Positions 34,328 to 43,391 of a DNA stretch of 64,000 nt are shown here, one piece after another. Source of the stretch: Nocardia asteroides. GTDB lineage: Bacteria > Actinomycetota > Actinomycetes > Mycobacteriales > Mycobacteriaceae. Position 1 is the stretch's first letter, and each line of letters starts with the position of its first letter. Position numbers and translations under genes: made by a program. The stretch spans positions 868,001 through 932,000 of the forward strand of contig CP082844.1 in NCBI GenBank assembly GCA_019930625.1, given 5' to 3'. The notes beneath the pieces were generated by a model. That model searched no databases and was not told the DNA's origin. It saw nothing but the letters and a program-made list of their open reading frames with translations.

Positions 34328-35497
34328 TCACGCTGTTCGGTGCGGAAGCGTTCGGTGGAGAAACGTTCGGACCTTTCGGTGACCGCGCCATCCGCCGAAC
34401 AGTCGCCCGTGCTGCCCGTCGCCATCCGATGGGTGAACCGAACCGTCCCGCTCACCCGCCGGATCGACGCCGCGCGGCCAGCGGCGCGCAAGGTCCAGCA
34501 GGTAACGGAGCTGGTCCGCGTGATCGCCGGGGGCCGCGGGCGCGATCGCGCCGCACTGTTGCAGACGCGCCGCGGAGGCGACGCGAATGGCTTGCCGACG
34601 GTCGGCCGCCACCTGCTGGTTGACCGATGTCGGCGCATACTGCCGGAGCAGAATCAGCGCGTCCTGGATCTCGACGGTCATCCGGTACAAGCGTGATGCC
34701 GACTCGAAATGGCGCTGCGGCAGAACGACTTCGGGAACCGCCGTAGTGAGATCACGCCACAGGGGCTGCAATCGGCGGCAATAGCGAGCGTCCCGATCCA
34801 AGCCGGCGCGCATCATCAGCGCCTCCAGCAGTGGAATCGATACGAGGGCCGCGAGGAAGCCGAACGCGACGATCGAGGCAACAGCCCATCCGAGGCCGGG
34901 AGAGCCCGGTACAGCACCCCCCGCGACCTGGACGATCCCACCCGTCGTGGACAGCAGGCAGTAGAGCCCGAATACGAGCAGCGCCGAGTACGTCAGTCGC
35001 TCCCGCAGGACCGGCGTCCCCAGCCGGAGTTCCCGGACGCATACGCGAGCCAGCAGCACACCGATACAGCCGGTGAACAAACACGACACCGACCACAGCA
35101 ACCCTTCCCAGTCGAGGATCGAGCGCAGGTCGGCGCCGAGCCGCTCCGACACCGCGCATACCCAAGTGACCAGTGCGAATATCGCCGCGATCGCGTTGTA
35201 TCGGCGTTGCCGCGCGCCGACGCCCTCTGGGCTGGCACCGTCCAGCAGCCTGGCGAAGCCATAGGAATAGGCCAACGCGAAAACGCCGAGACTCATGAAC
35301 AGCTGCTGCCCCAGCGCCGCCTCACCCCCGACCGTAGCCACCAGGTAGCCGATCAGCACGGCTGCGACGTCCCATCTCAGTGCGCGATTGATCAGCTGGT
35401 CCGCTACGGCGTCGTTGACCAGCAACCAGCGTCCGATGGACACGAGGACCACGAGGACCATCGTCGCGGCGAACACAGCGGGCGGTGTTGATGTCAT
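34328..35497 (-). CDS. MAB_1171c-like membrane protein (DUF6545)
   Basis: This 389-aa protein has about seven N-terminal membrane segments (e.g. AVFAATMVLVVLVSIGRWLLV, YSALLVFGLYCLLSTTGGIV, AVASIVAFGFLAALVSIPLL). A cytosolic domain follows, beginning RLQPLWRDLTTAVPEVVL and continuing SRLYRMTVEIQDALILLRQY, the DUF6545 signature. Relatives usually accompany XRE regulators and ImmA/IrrE-like peptidases, which are absent here. The last 50 residues (WRGHRKVRTFLHRTLPHR) look out of family and may be a frameshifted tail. The ATG at 35497 was preferred over earlier in-frame codons because the first membrane segment follows it. Confidence 0.72.
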   Translation of the reverse strand: MTSTPPAVFAATMVLVVLVSIGRWLLVNDAVADQLINRALRWDVAAVLIGYLVATVGGEAALGQQLFMSLGVFALAYSYGFARLLDGASPEGVGARQRRYNAIAAIFALVTWVCAVSERLGADLRSILDWEGLLWSVSCLFTGCIGVLLARVCVRELRLGTPVLRERLTYSALLVFGLYCLLSTTGGIVQVAGGAVPGSPGLGWAVASIVAFGFLAALVSIPLLEALMMRAGLDRDARYCRRLQPLWRDLTTAVPEVVLPQRHFESASRLYRMTVEIQDALILLRQYAPTSVNQQVAADRRQAIRVASAARLQQCGAIAPAAPGDHADQLRYLLDLARRWPRGVDPAGERDGSVHPSDGDGQHGRLFGGWRGHRKVRTFLHRTLPHRTA

Positions 35498-35682
35498 CGT
35501 GGTGCACAGTAGAACCCCACACCCAAGGCGGCCAATCGAGCCGCGCTTCGCGCGCATGGATCAATCCGAGTCACTCGGTCAACCGATGCTCGAGCGCATG
35601 CCTCCGGTGTCTGTCGAGCCTGGTGCAGGCGAACAGGTGGATGAGGTCAGCCGCTCGGACCGCCTTCTCAGGCACCCGGAAG

Positions 35683-35701
35683 ATAGGTTAGCCTTGGCTG
35701 A
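35683..35701 (+). promoter_or_regulatory. IdeR/DmdR-type iron box upstream of the siderophore-binding protein
   Basis: The sequence ATAGGTTAGCCTTGGCTGA resembles the actinobacterial iron box (TTAGGTTAGGCTAACCTAA), with a good left half and a weaker right half. It lies 54 bp before the ATG at 35755. Iron-loaded IdeR/DmdR would repress transcription here (inference). Confidence 0.6.
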
Positions 35702-35754
35702 ATTCGGCTCTGTACGCCGAGTTGGGGAGGTTCCCCGATGAAGGAGGTTCAACG

Positions 35755-36732
35755 ATGAAGCGTGTTCGAGCACCCCGCGTTTGGGCGAGGGCGGCGGTAG
35801 CCGTGCTGGCCGGCGCACTCACACTCGGCGTCACCGCGTGCGGCTCGTCGGACGACGAATCCGCTTCCGGTGATCGGATCACCATTACCCACGCGCGTGG
35901 AGAAACCACCATCGAGGGAACCCCGAAGAAGATCGTTGCCCTCGGCAACCAGTGGCTGGATGCCACGCTGGCGCTGGGCGTGAACCCGGTCGGCTACGTC
36001 GACACCATCGCCATGGTCTCCCAGAGCGCACCCCCGTGGGAGCCGAAGTCACTGGAATCCGCGAAGGTTCTCAACCCGATGGGCAATATCGCAGAGCAGG
36101 TCGCCGCGCTGGAGCCTGATCTCATTCTCGCCGACACGTTTCTCGCCGATCAGAAGAACTATGACGAGCTCACCAAGGTCGCGCCCACTCTGCCCGGCCT
36201 TACCAAAGACACCGTCACCCCGTGGCAGGACCAGGTGACCACGCTGGGCAAGGTGCTGCGCAAGCAGGATGAGGCGAGTGCGGTGATCTCGAACGTGGAC
36301 AAGAAGATCGAGGGGATCATCGCGACCAACCCAGGACTGAAAGGCAAGACCTTCGCCAGCACCTGGCTTAGCGGGCCTACCCAGCTGATGGTGCTCACCG
36401 ACCAGAACGACGGCTCTGCCAAGGTCTTCGCCCAGCTCGGTCTCACCATCCCGAAGAATCTCACCGAGCAGCCCTCCAGCCAGGGTCGTCTGGCACTGTC
36501 GCCGGAGCGCGCCGACGAACTCACCGCTGATCTGTTGTTGGCCGGCTACTCCCCCGGCATGGATGAGGCCTATCGCAACCTGCCGGGATACGCCGAGCTG
36601 CCCGCCGTGAAAAAGGGCTCGGTCGTGTTCCTGACCACCCAGGAGATCAGCGCCGTGAACCAGCCGACCGCGCTCTCGGTGCCCTACATCCTGGACAAGA
36701 TCTCGCCCGCGTTCGCCGCGGCCTCGAAATAG
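35755..36732 (+). CDS. Iron-siderophore ABC transporter substrate-binding lipoprotein
   Basis: This 325-aa protein has a lipoprotein signal peptide (basic start, hydrophobic core, VTAC lipobox with Cys29) and a Fep/Fec-type periplasmic-binding fold: TIEGTPKKIVALGNQWLDATLALGVNPVGYVDT, then EQVAALEPDLILAD, and a C-terminal AVNQPTALSVPYILD. It would capture ferric siderophore outside the membrane for an ABC importer, but no permease/ATPase genes are in the window. AAGGAGG lies 8 bp before the ATG. The SagB-like gene follows 44 bp after its stop and is likely in the same transcript. Confidence 0.88.
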   Translation: MKRVRAPRVWARAAVAVLAGALTLGVTACGSSDDESASGDRITITHARGETTIEGTPKKIVALGNQWLDATLALGVNPVGYVDTIAMVSQSAPPWEPKSLESAKVLNPMGNIAEQVAALEPDLILADTFLADQKNYDELTKVAPTLPGLTKDTVTPWQDQVTTLGKVLRKQDEASAVISNVDKKIEGIIATNPGLKGKTFASTWLSGPTQLMVLTDQNDGSAKVFAQLGLTIPKNLTEQPSSQGRLALSPERADELTADLLLAGYSPGMDEAYRNLPGYAELPAVKKGSVVFLTTQEISAVNQPTALSVPYILDKISPAFAAASK

Positions 36733-36776
36733 GCAGCGCACCGATCGAATTGGTTCGACAAGCGGAGGTTAGCGGT

Positions 36777-38156
36777 TTGCCCGCCGTCAGATATCCCGAC
36801 CAGACCAGGTTCGCCTTGCGGGAGGACGCCACCTGCCTGACGATGCCCACGGGCGCGATTCTGCTGAATCCGCCGCGCAACGAGAAGCTGACCGGCCTCC
36901 CCGCCGGCCAGCTCCAAGCGCTGAAGGCGCTCAACCGCGGCCCCGCGACAGTGTCGGAGATGTCCACGGCAGCGGGCGGAGCTGAGGTCACGGACCTGAT
37001 GGACCGGCTCGCCAGCGGTGGCTGGTTGACTGTCACGGTGCGCGACAGCGGGCGCGACCTCTACACCATCCGTCCGTTCGCACTGCCCGGCCCACGACCG
37101 GCAGCGCCGGTCTGTGAACGGGTGACGCTGTCGAAGTTCGCCGTGCTGCACCGGGACTCGAACGGCTTCGTACTGGAACACCCGCTGGCGTGGTGCGACC
37201 TGCGCATCCACGATCTACGCCTGCTTACACTGCTCGATCACCCTGCCGCGGCCGATATCGATCTGCCGATCGCGCTCATCTCGCGGTTCACCGAAGATCT
37301 GCACTGGTGCGGCTTCCTGGTCACGGATTCGGACGCTGAGGACCAGGAGTTCACCACACGCAGCTGGAACCCGCCGGATCTGTGGTTCCATCGCCGCAGC
37401 ACCCTGGGTGACCGCACCATCACCTGGGAGAACTTCGGCCCCACCAAGTGGGCGAAGGGCAGGTTCGCGCAGCCACCGGCACGCAAGGCGAACTATCCCG
37501 GCGAGCCGGTCGCGTTGACCGTCCCCGATCTGGCGGCCGCAAGGGTCGATGACCCGACCTTGACGACGGTGCTCGAGGACCGAGTTTCGACCAGAGCTTT
37601 CGATGACGCGCGGCCGATCACCAGCGATCAGCTGGCCGAATTGCTTTACCGAACGGCCCGGACCCGCAGTACGCGCCCGGCAGGCGAGGGGGAGGAACTG
37701 GTATCACGCCCCTACCCCTCGGGCGGCAGCGTCTACGAACTGGAGATCTATCCGATCGTGCGCAATGTCGCCGGTCTTGCACCCGGGATGTACCACTACG
37801 ACTCGTTCGACCATGTGCTGCGGCCGGTCGCGGCGGCGGATTCGCCCGCGGTAGTCCGGCTTTTGAAGTCCACGTCCGCGACGTTGACCAACGGCGCCGA
37901 ACCTCAGGTTCTCCTCGTCATGGCGGCACGGTCCGGCCGGGTGATGTGGACCTACGAGCAGGTCGCCTACGCCGTTATTCTCAAACATGTCGGCGTCCTG
38001 ATGCAGACGCTCTATCTGGCGGCGACCGCCATGGGCCTCGGCGCATGCGCCCAAGGGTTCGGCGACACCGCCGCTTTCGTCGCGGCGGCGGGGGTCGATG
38101 AATTGGAGGAGTGCAGCGTCGGCAGCATGATCGTCGGTTCGGCGCCACCGCGCTGA
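36777..38156 (+). CDS. SagB/ThcOx-type (azoline) dehydrogenase
   Basis: This 459-aa FMN-dependent nitroreductase-superfamily protein resembles the dehydrogenases that oxidise thiazolines/oxazolines to azoles. The C-terminal catalytic domain (about 245-459) has RVSTRAFDDARPITSDQLAELLYRTAR, RPYPSGGSVYELEIYPIV and VGVLMQTLYLAATAMGLGACAQGF. The N-terminal 200 residues are the extra domain seen in SagB-like proteins. There is no cyclodehydratase or precursor peptide nearby, so it is not a RiPP cluster. In a nocobactin-type pathway the oxazoline made by the Cy-domain NRPS (59125-62676) would be its natural substrate (inference). The start is a TTG at 36777 with GGAGG 8 bp upstream. Confidence 0.8.
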   Translation: MPAVRYPDQTRFALREDATCLTMPTGAILLNPPRNEKLTGLPAGQLQALKALNRGPATVSEMSTAAGGAEVTDLMDRLASGGWLTVTVRDSGRDLYTIRPFALPGPRPAAPVCERVTLSKFAVLHRDSNGFVLEHPLAWCDLRIHDLRLLTLLDHPAAADIDLPIALISRFTEDLHWCGFLVTDSDAEDQEFTTRSWNPPDLWFHRRSTLGDRTITWENFGPTKWAKGRFAQPPARKANYPGEPVALTVPDLAAARVDDPTLTTVLEDRVSTRAFDDARPITSDQLAELLYRTARTRSTRPAGEGEELVSRPYPSGGSVYELEIYPIVRNVAGLAPGMYHYDSFDHVLRPVAAADSPAVVRLLKSTSATLTNGAEPQVLLVMAARSGRVMWTYEQVAYAVILKHVGVLMQTLYLAATAMGLGACAQGFGDTAAFVAAAGVDELEECSVGSMIVGSAPPR

Positions 38157-38198
38157 CTCGCTCGCTCGCGAACGATCCCTGTCCAGGCACAACATAAT

Positions 38199-38234
38199 AC
38201 GAGGTCCCAGCGCCGAAAAGCGCTGGGACCTCGT
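38199..38234. terminator. Bidirectional terminator between SagB-like gene and NRPS
   Basis: ACGAGGTCCCAGCGC (38199-38213) and GCGCTGGGACCTCGT (38220-38234) form a perfect 15-bp stem with the loop CGAAAA, followed by CTTTC. It sits between two convergent genes and can serve both strands. Confidence 0.85.
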
Positions 38235-38253
38235 CTTTCGGTAACGCGGGCGG

Positions 38254-41200
38254 TCAGCCTCGCGCCGACCAGGATTCGCGCAATGCCCGCAGCGCGTCGT
38301 CATCGAGGCCGGAAACCGACATCGGGGCGTGATGGCGATCCTCCTTTTCCGGCTCGGAGGACTCGGCGGTGGGCGGATTCGCGATGGCGTCGTCCACCGC
38401 GGCGGCCAGCTCCGCGATGGTGAAATACTCGAACACCATCTGTGGCGCCAGCGGTAGCCCTGCCTCGCCGGCCCTGGCGGCCCATTGGATCGCGATGACA
38501 CTGTCGCCGCCGAGTGCGAAGAAGCCGTCTTCACGACCGATATCGGTGATGTCGAGAAGCTGTTCGAGAATCGAAGCCAGGGTGCGCTCGGTATCGGTTT
38601 CCAGCGATGCGGCCGCGGTTTCGACCCGATGATCGGACGCCACCGCGGTCGATGCCTGATGTACGACAGATCTGGTGGCATCCCAGCCATCCGGCAGGAT
38701 ATCCAGTTCACCGAGCGCTCGATCGGGCTGCTCGGTGAAGGCTTCGATCACCTTCACCAGCACATCAGCGAAGATCTCGCCGGTCGTCGCGTCATAGAGA
38801 TCCGAATTGACCACGACCCGCGCCGTCAGGTCACCGTTGGCCTCCGCGGTGTAGTCGAGGTGGAAGTCCATGAACGAGACTTCGTAGTACTTGGCGATAC
38901 TGGTCACGACCGTCGCGCCGTCCTCGGTGAGGTCGGTCGGCTGCACGCGGCTGCGGAAGTGCATCACCACCTGGAACAGCGGATTGCGAGACAGCGACCG
39001 GGGCGGGTTGAGCGTTTCGACCAACCGCTCGAAGGGCACGCCCTGCCTGGTGATGGCGTCCAGCGCCGAGTCACGCACCCTGCCGAGCACCACGCGCGGC
39101 GTCGGGTCACCGGATAGGTCGTTGCGCAGTACCACCATATTGGCGAACAGCCCGATCATGTCCTCGGTCACCGCGTCGAGACGATTCGCTACGGCGACGC
39201 CGATCGGCAGGTCCTCGCCCCCACCGAGCGCGTGCACGGTCGCGGCACTCACCGCCTGGCACAGCATGAAGTCGGTCGCGCCGGCCGCCTCGGCATGCGC
39301 CTTGGCGATCTGCCAGGTGGCCGCGGGGACGACTCTGGTGGTACTCAGGCCGTTGTGTCCGAGCACCGGTGGACGCGGCCGGTCGTGGGCGACGGCGATC
39401 TCGTCCGGCATTCCGGCCAGCGCCTCGCGCCAATCATCGAGCAACGCCTGCCCGTACGCGCTGACCTCGCCGCGCCCCGGCCCTCGGTCGAAGACCTCGC
39501 GCTCCCACATCGCGAAATCGGCGAACTGGATGCCGAGTTCCGGCCAGTCCGGCGATTCGCCGCGCAACCGGGCGCGATAAGCCCGCGTGAGATCGGCGAC
39601 GAAGATCTGGCATGAGCGCCGGTCGGCGATGATGTGGTGCATCAGGATCGATAGCACATGCGTCTGCGGATCGAGGATGAACAGGCGAAGTCGCAACAGC
39701 GGTTCGCCTTGCAGATCGAAGACGTAAGCCGCGTCCTGTGCCAGCTCCCCCTCGAGTTCGGCGGCGGCATCGAGCGCCCCACCGCCGAGTTCGATGGTGG
39801 GCACCGGCACCGGGCCGGCCGGGTGCACCTGCTGGTACGGCGTTCCTTCGTGCTCCGGGAACGTGGTGCGCAGCGACTCGTGGCGGGCCACGACGTCATC
39901 GATGGCGCTACGGAGGGCTTCGAGGTCGAGCGGACCGTCGAAACGGAGCGGATAAGCGACGTTCTCGCCGTCGATCGCGCCCTCGAGCCGCCGCTGCAAC
40001 CAGTACACCCGTTGCGAGTAGGACAGCGGGATATGTTCCGGCCGCGGCCGTCGCACCAGATCCGGCCGGGCGGATATCCGAGCCTCGGCAACGGTCTCGG
40101 TCTCCCCGGCCGGTTCACCGCCCGGCTCGTCGAATGCGGCGACCTCATCGATGTCGACGCCGAACTCGTCGAGGAACTGGGCGACAAGATGCGCGCTCAG
40201 CCCGGTGACGGTCGGGGTGTCGAACGGAACCCGCATGTCGATCTCGATACCGAACTCCGCACGGATCATCGAGATCAGCCGCGCCGCCAGCAGCGAGTGG
40301 CCACCGAGTTCGAAGAAGGAGTCGTCGGCACCGATCCGGTCGCGGTCGAACAGCTTGCGGTAGAGGTCGGCCACCCGGATCTCGGTCGGCGTCCGTGGCT
40401 CCCGGTAGGTGCGCGCCAGCGTCGGTGCGGGTGTCGGCAGCGCGCGCTTGTCGAGTTTCCCGTGCGCGGTGAGCGGGATTTCGTCGATCACCGTGAATGC
40501 CATCGGGACCATGTACTCGGGCAATGTTGCCGCGATATGCGCGCGGACCGCGTCGATGTCGAGGTCGGCGGCCGGCACGGGCACGAGGTAGGCCGCGAGA
40601 ATGGGACCGAGCGACTCGTGCTCGGTGACCACCACGACGGCGTGTGCGACATCGTTGTGGTCGGTGAGCGCGGCTTCCACCTCGCCTAGCTCGATCCGAT
40701 ATCCGCGCACCTTGACCTGTTCGTCCGCGCGGCCGACGAATTCGAGCTCGCCGGCGGCGTTGCGGCGGGCGAGGTCTCCGGTGCGGTACAGCCGTCCGCC
40801 CGGCAGGAACGGATCGGCGACGAAGCGTTCCGCGGTCAGGCCGGGGCGATGCAGATAGCCGCGGGCCAGCTGGCGACCGCCGAGGTAGATCTCGCCGACC
40901 ACGCCGTTGGGCACCAATTGCAAGGCATCATCGAGAAGGTAGACGTAGACGTTGCGATTCGGAACGCCGATCGGCACGATCCCGGTACCCTGCGGTCCCT
41001 CGACCGCCATGTGCGTGGAGCACACAACCGCTTCGGTGGGCCCGTAATGGTTGCGCAACTCGGCGTCGAAGAGCGAGGTGAACCGGTCGGCAACTTCGCC
41101 AGGCAACGCCTCGCCGCCCACCGGGACGTGCCGGAGTGTCCGCCAGTCATTGACGTCGGGGAGCATCAGAAAGGTCGCCAGCATCGAGGGCACCATGTGC

Positions 41201-43350
41201 AGCACTGATATCTCGTGGCGGGTTACCAGGTCCGCGACGTAGGGAATATCGCGGTAGGCGTGCGGTTTCGGGATGACCACCCGTGCGCCCGCCACCAAGG
41301 TGAGGAAGATGTCCGCCACCGATGCGTCGAAACTCACCGAGGTCGATTGCAATACCCGGTCCTGCGCGGTGAGGTCCCACTGCGCGACGAAGCTCGTCAG
41401 ATGCTCGGCGATCGCCTCGTGTGGAACGCAGACACCTTTCGGCCTGCCGGTGGAACCAGAGGTGTAGATCACGTACGCGGTGTTCGACGGTCGCAACGGA
41501 GCAACCCGTTGCGAATCGAGCGGATTCGTGTCGGGCAGCGCCGCCGCGGCCCCTTCCGCCGCAGCGAATGCCTCGGCATCGAGGGTGAGTCTCGGCCTGG
41601 CGTCGCCGAGCAGATAGTCGATCCGCTCCTCCGGGTAGGCGGGATCGATCGGCAGATAGGCCGCGCCTGCCTTGAGCGTGGCCACGGTCCCGACGACGAA
41701 TTCGACGGAGGTCGCCATTCTCAGCGCGACGATATCCTCGGCGCCGATACCGTGGCTGATCAGCCAGTGCGCCAGCCGATTCGCACGCTGGTTCAGCGTG
41801 TGGAAGCTGAGTTCGACCTCGTCCGAAGCCACCGCGACACGTTCGGGCATCGCGGCGACCTGGTCCTCCAGCAGGGCGACCACCGTGGTCGGGCGCTCGG
41901 GGACGAGCGTGCCATGCGAGGCTTCGAGGACGTCGGCACGATCGGCGCCGAGCATGTCGATGTCGTGCAGGCGCCGGTTCGGCTCGCGCAGTGCGCTGTC
42001 GAGCAGCTGGATGTAGTGGTCGAGGAACTGCTCGATGAGGCGCTCGTCCAGTTCGTCGATCAGATAGGTGGCCTCGACGCGAGGCTCCGCGTCATCGAGA
42101 ATCACCATCAGGCCCAGTTCCTCTTGGGCGACCGCGCTGCCCAGCGCCAATTCGGTGCACTCGATTCCGGGGAGTCGGAACCCATTGGCGGCGCTGCGCG
42201 TGGTGAAACTCAGCTGGACGAGCTGTGCCAAGCCGTCTCGTCCGGCCACTCGTTCGGGGCTCACCGCGTGGATCACCTGATCTACGCCGGCACGCTGGTG
42301 TGCGAATGCGTCGAGGGAGGTGGCTTTGGTCGCATCGAGAAGGGTGGCGAAGGTCTCGTCACCATCGGGGGTAGCGCGGATCAGCACCGTGTTACCGAAG
42401 TAGCCGATGAGGGCCTCGGCGCCGCGGCCGGTGCGGTTGGTCACCGGTACCGATACGAGGAAATCCGTCGCCGCCGTGTAGCGATGCACCACTGCCTCGA
42501 AAGCCGTCAGCAGGACGGTGAACGGGCTCGCCGAGTGCTCCCGCCCGATGGCGGCGACCCTGCTCAGAAGCTCCGGCGCCAGTCGTCGCACACAACGGCC
42601 CGCGTTCTTCGACCGCGCGCTTCCCGCGTGTTTGCCTGGCAGCTCTAGTCGCTCGGGCAGAGGAATCAACTCGGCGCGCCAATAATCCAGATCGGCGGCG
42701 ACGATTTCCCCGTCCTGCCCGGCAGCGTCGACATCCACGTATTGCGCGCGGATCTCCGGCAGCACGGCATCGCGATAGCCCGCGTTCATCTCGGCGAAGA
42801 ACACCGGCCAGGAATCGTCGTCCCAGCTGATGTGATGGACGACCAAGATGAGGACGTGCTCGGCCGCGCCGGTACGCACCAGCGTCGCACGCAGTGGCGA
42901 ATCGGAGGACAGGTCGAAGGGACGAGCGAACTCCCGGCGCGCGAGTACTTCGATCCGCCGGCTCCGGCCGCTTTCCGGCAGTTCGGTGAGGTCATGCTCC
43001 TGCCAGGAGAACTCGGCCTCGGCGCGAGAGACCTGATACGGCTCGCCGGACTTGTCGACGTGGTAGGTGGTACGCAGGATCTCGTGCCGGGCCACCACGG
43101 TGGCGCACGCCGCACGGAGCCGTTCGGGCTCCAGCTCACCGTCCAAGCGGTAAGCGACGCACACGTTCAGCGTGGTGTCGCCGGGATCGAGCTGCTGCAC
43201 GAACCACATGCGGCGCTGCGCGGCCGAAAGCGGGCTCGGCTCGCCACCGCTTCGGGCAGGCACGGTTGTCGGTGTAGGCGCCTGCAGGTTCTGCGCACGC
43301 AGTCGCTGCTGCAGTAGTTGCTTCCGACGCTCGAGAATATCTTCTGACAT
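38254..43350 (-). CDS. NRPS, C-A-PCP-C-PCP (MbtE-like)
   Basis: This is a 1698-aa synthetase. C1 at about 38-460 has HHISWDD (172-178). The A domain at about 480-975 has the core YTSGSTGRPKG (629-639) and NHYGPTE. PCP1 carries S1019 in FFELGGHSLLA. C2 at about 1105-1550 has HHIIADR (1238-1244). The terminal PCP carries S1617 in FFALGGDSVIA. The terminal C-PCP pair has no A domain, so it must be loaded by another protein or passes a chain in trans. M. tuberculosis MbtE, which incorporates N6-hydroxylysine into mycobactin, has a similar total length as I recall, so I assign it as MbtE-like. It follows the C-A-PCP-E gene by 41 bp in the same operon. Amino-acid specificity was not derived. Confidence 0.88.
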   Translation of the reverse strand: MSEDILERRKQLLQQRLRAQNLQAPTPTTVPARSGGEPSPLSAAQRRMWFVQQLDPGDTTLNVCVAYRLDGELEPERLRAACATVVARHEILRTTYHVDKSGEPYQVSRAEAEFSWQEHDLTELPESGRSRRIEVLARREFARPFDLSSDSPLRATLVRTGAAEHVLILVVHHISWDDDSWPVFFAEMNAGYRDAVLPEIRAQYVDVDAAGQDGEIVAADLDYWRAELIPLPERLELPGKHAGSARSKNAGRCVRRLAPELLSRVAAIGREHSASPFTVLLTAFEAVVHRYTAATDFLVSVPVTNRTGRGAEALIGYFGNTVLIRATPDGDETFATLLDATKATSLDAFAHQRAGVDQVIHAVSPERVAGRDGLAQLVQLSFTTRSAANGFRLPGIECTELALGSAVAQEELGLMVILDDAEPRVEATYLIDELDERLIEQFLDHYIQLLDSALREPNRRLHDIDMLGADRADVLEASHGTLVPERPTTVVALLEDQVAAMPERVAVASDEVELSFHTLNQRANRLAHWLISHGIGAEDIVALRMATSVEFVVGTVATLKAGAAYLPIDPAYPEERIDYLLGDARPRLTLDAEAFAAAEGAAAALPDTNPLDSQRVAPLRPSNTAYVIYTSGSTGRPKGVCVPHEAIAEHLTSFVAQWDLTAQDRVLQSTSVSFDASVADIFLTLVAGARVVIPKPHAYRDIPYVADLVTRHEISVLHMVPSMLATFLMLPDVNDWRTLRHVPVGGEALPGEVADRFTSLFDAELRNHYGPTEAVVCSTHMAVEGPQGTGIVPIGVPNRNVYVYLLDDALQLVPNGVVGEIYLGGRQLARGYLHRPGLTAERFVADPFLPGGRLYRTGDLARRNAAGELEFVGRADEQVKVRGYRIELGEVEAALTDHNDVAHAVVVVTEHESLGPILAAYLVPVPAADLDIDAVRAHIAATLPEYMVPMAFTVIDEIPLTAHGKLDKRALPTPAPTLARTYREPRTPTEIRVADLYRKLFDRDRIGADDSFFELGGHSLLAARLISMIRAEFGIEIDMRVPFDTPTVTGLSAHLVAQFLDEFGVDIDEVAAFDEPGGEPAGETETVAEARISARPDLVRRPRPEHIPLSYSQRVYWLQRRLEGAIDGENVAYPLRFDGPLDLEALRSAIDDVVARHESLRTTFPEHEGTPYQQVHPAGPVPVPTIELGGGALDAAAELEGELAQDAAYVFDLQGEPLLRLRLFILDPQTHVLSILMHHIIADRRSCQIFVADLTRAYRARLRGESPDWPELGIQFADFAMWEREVFDRGPGRGEVSAYGQALLDDWREALAGMPDEIAVAHDRPRPPVLGHNGLSTTRVVPAATWQIAKAHAEAAGATDFMLCQAVSAATVHALGGGEDLPIGVAVANRLDAVTEDMIGLFANMVVLRNDLSGDPTPRVVLGRVRDSALDAITRQGVPFERLVETLNPPRSLSRNPLFQVVMHFRSRVQPTDLTEDGATVVTSIAKYYEVSFMDFHLDYTAEANGDLTARVVVNSDLYDATTGEIFADVLVKVIEAFTEQPDRALGELDILPDGWDATRSVVHQASTAVASDHRVETAAASLETDTERTLASILEQLLDITDIGREDGFFALGGDSVIAIQWAARAGEAGLPLAPQMVFEYFTIAELAAAVDDAIANPPTAESSEPEKEDRHHAPMSVSGLDDDALRALRESWSARG

Positions 43351-43391
43351 GGTCGTCCTTCAATCGACGGGGGAGCTTGCGGGCCGGCGGA

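Noticed and set aside
41215..42648. 477-codon plus-strand open frame inside the C-A-PCP-C-PCP NRPS
   Set aside because: It lies antisense to conserved C and A domains, and its composition is typical of a shadow frame.
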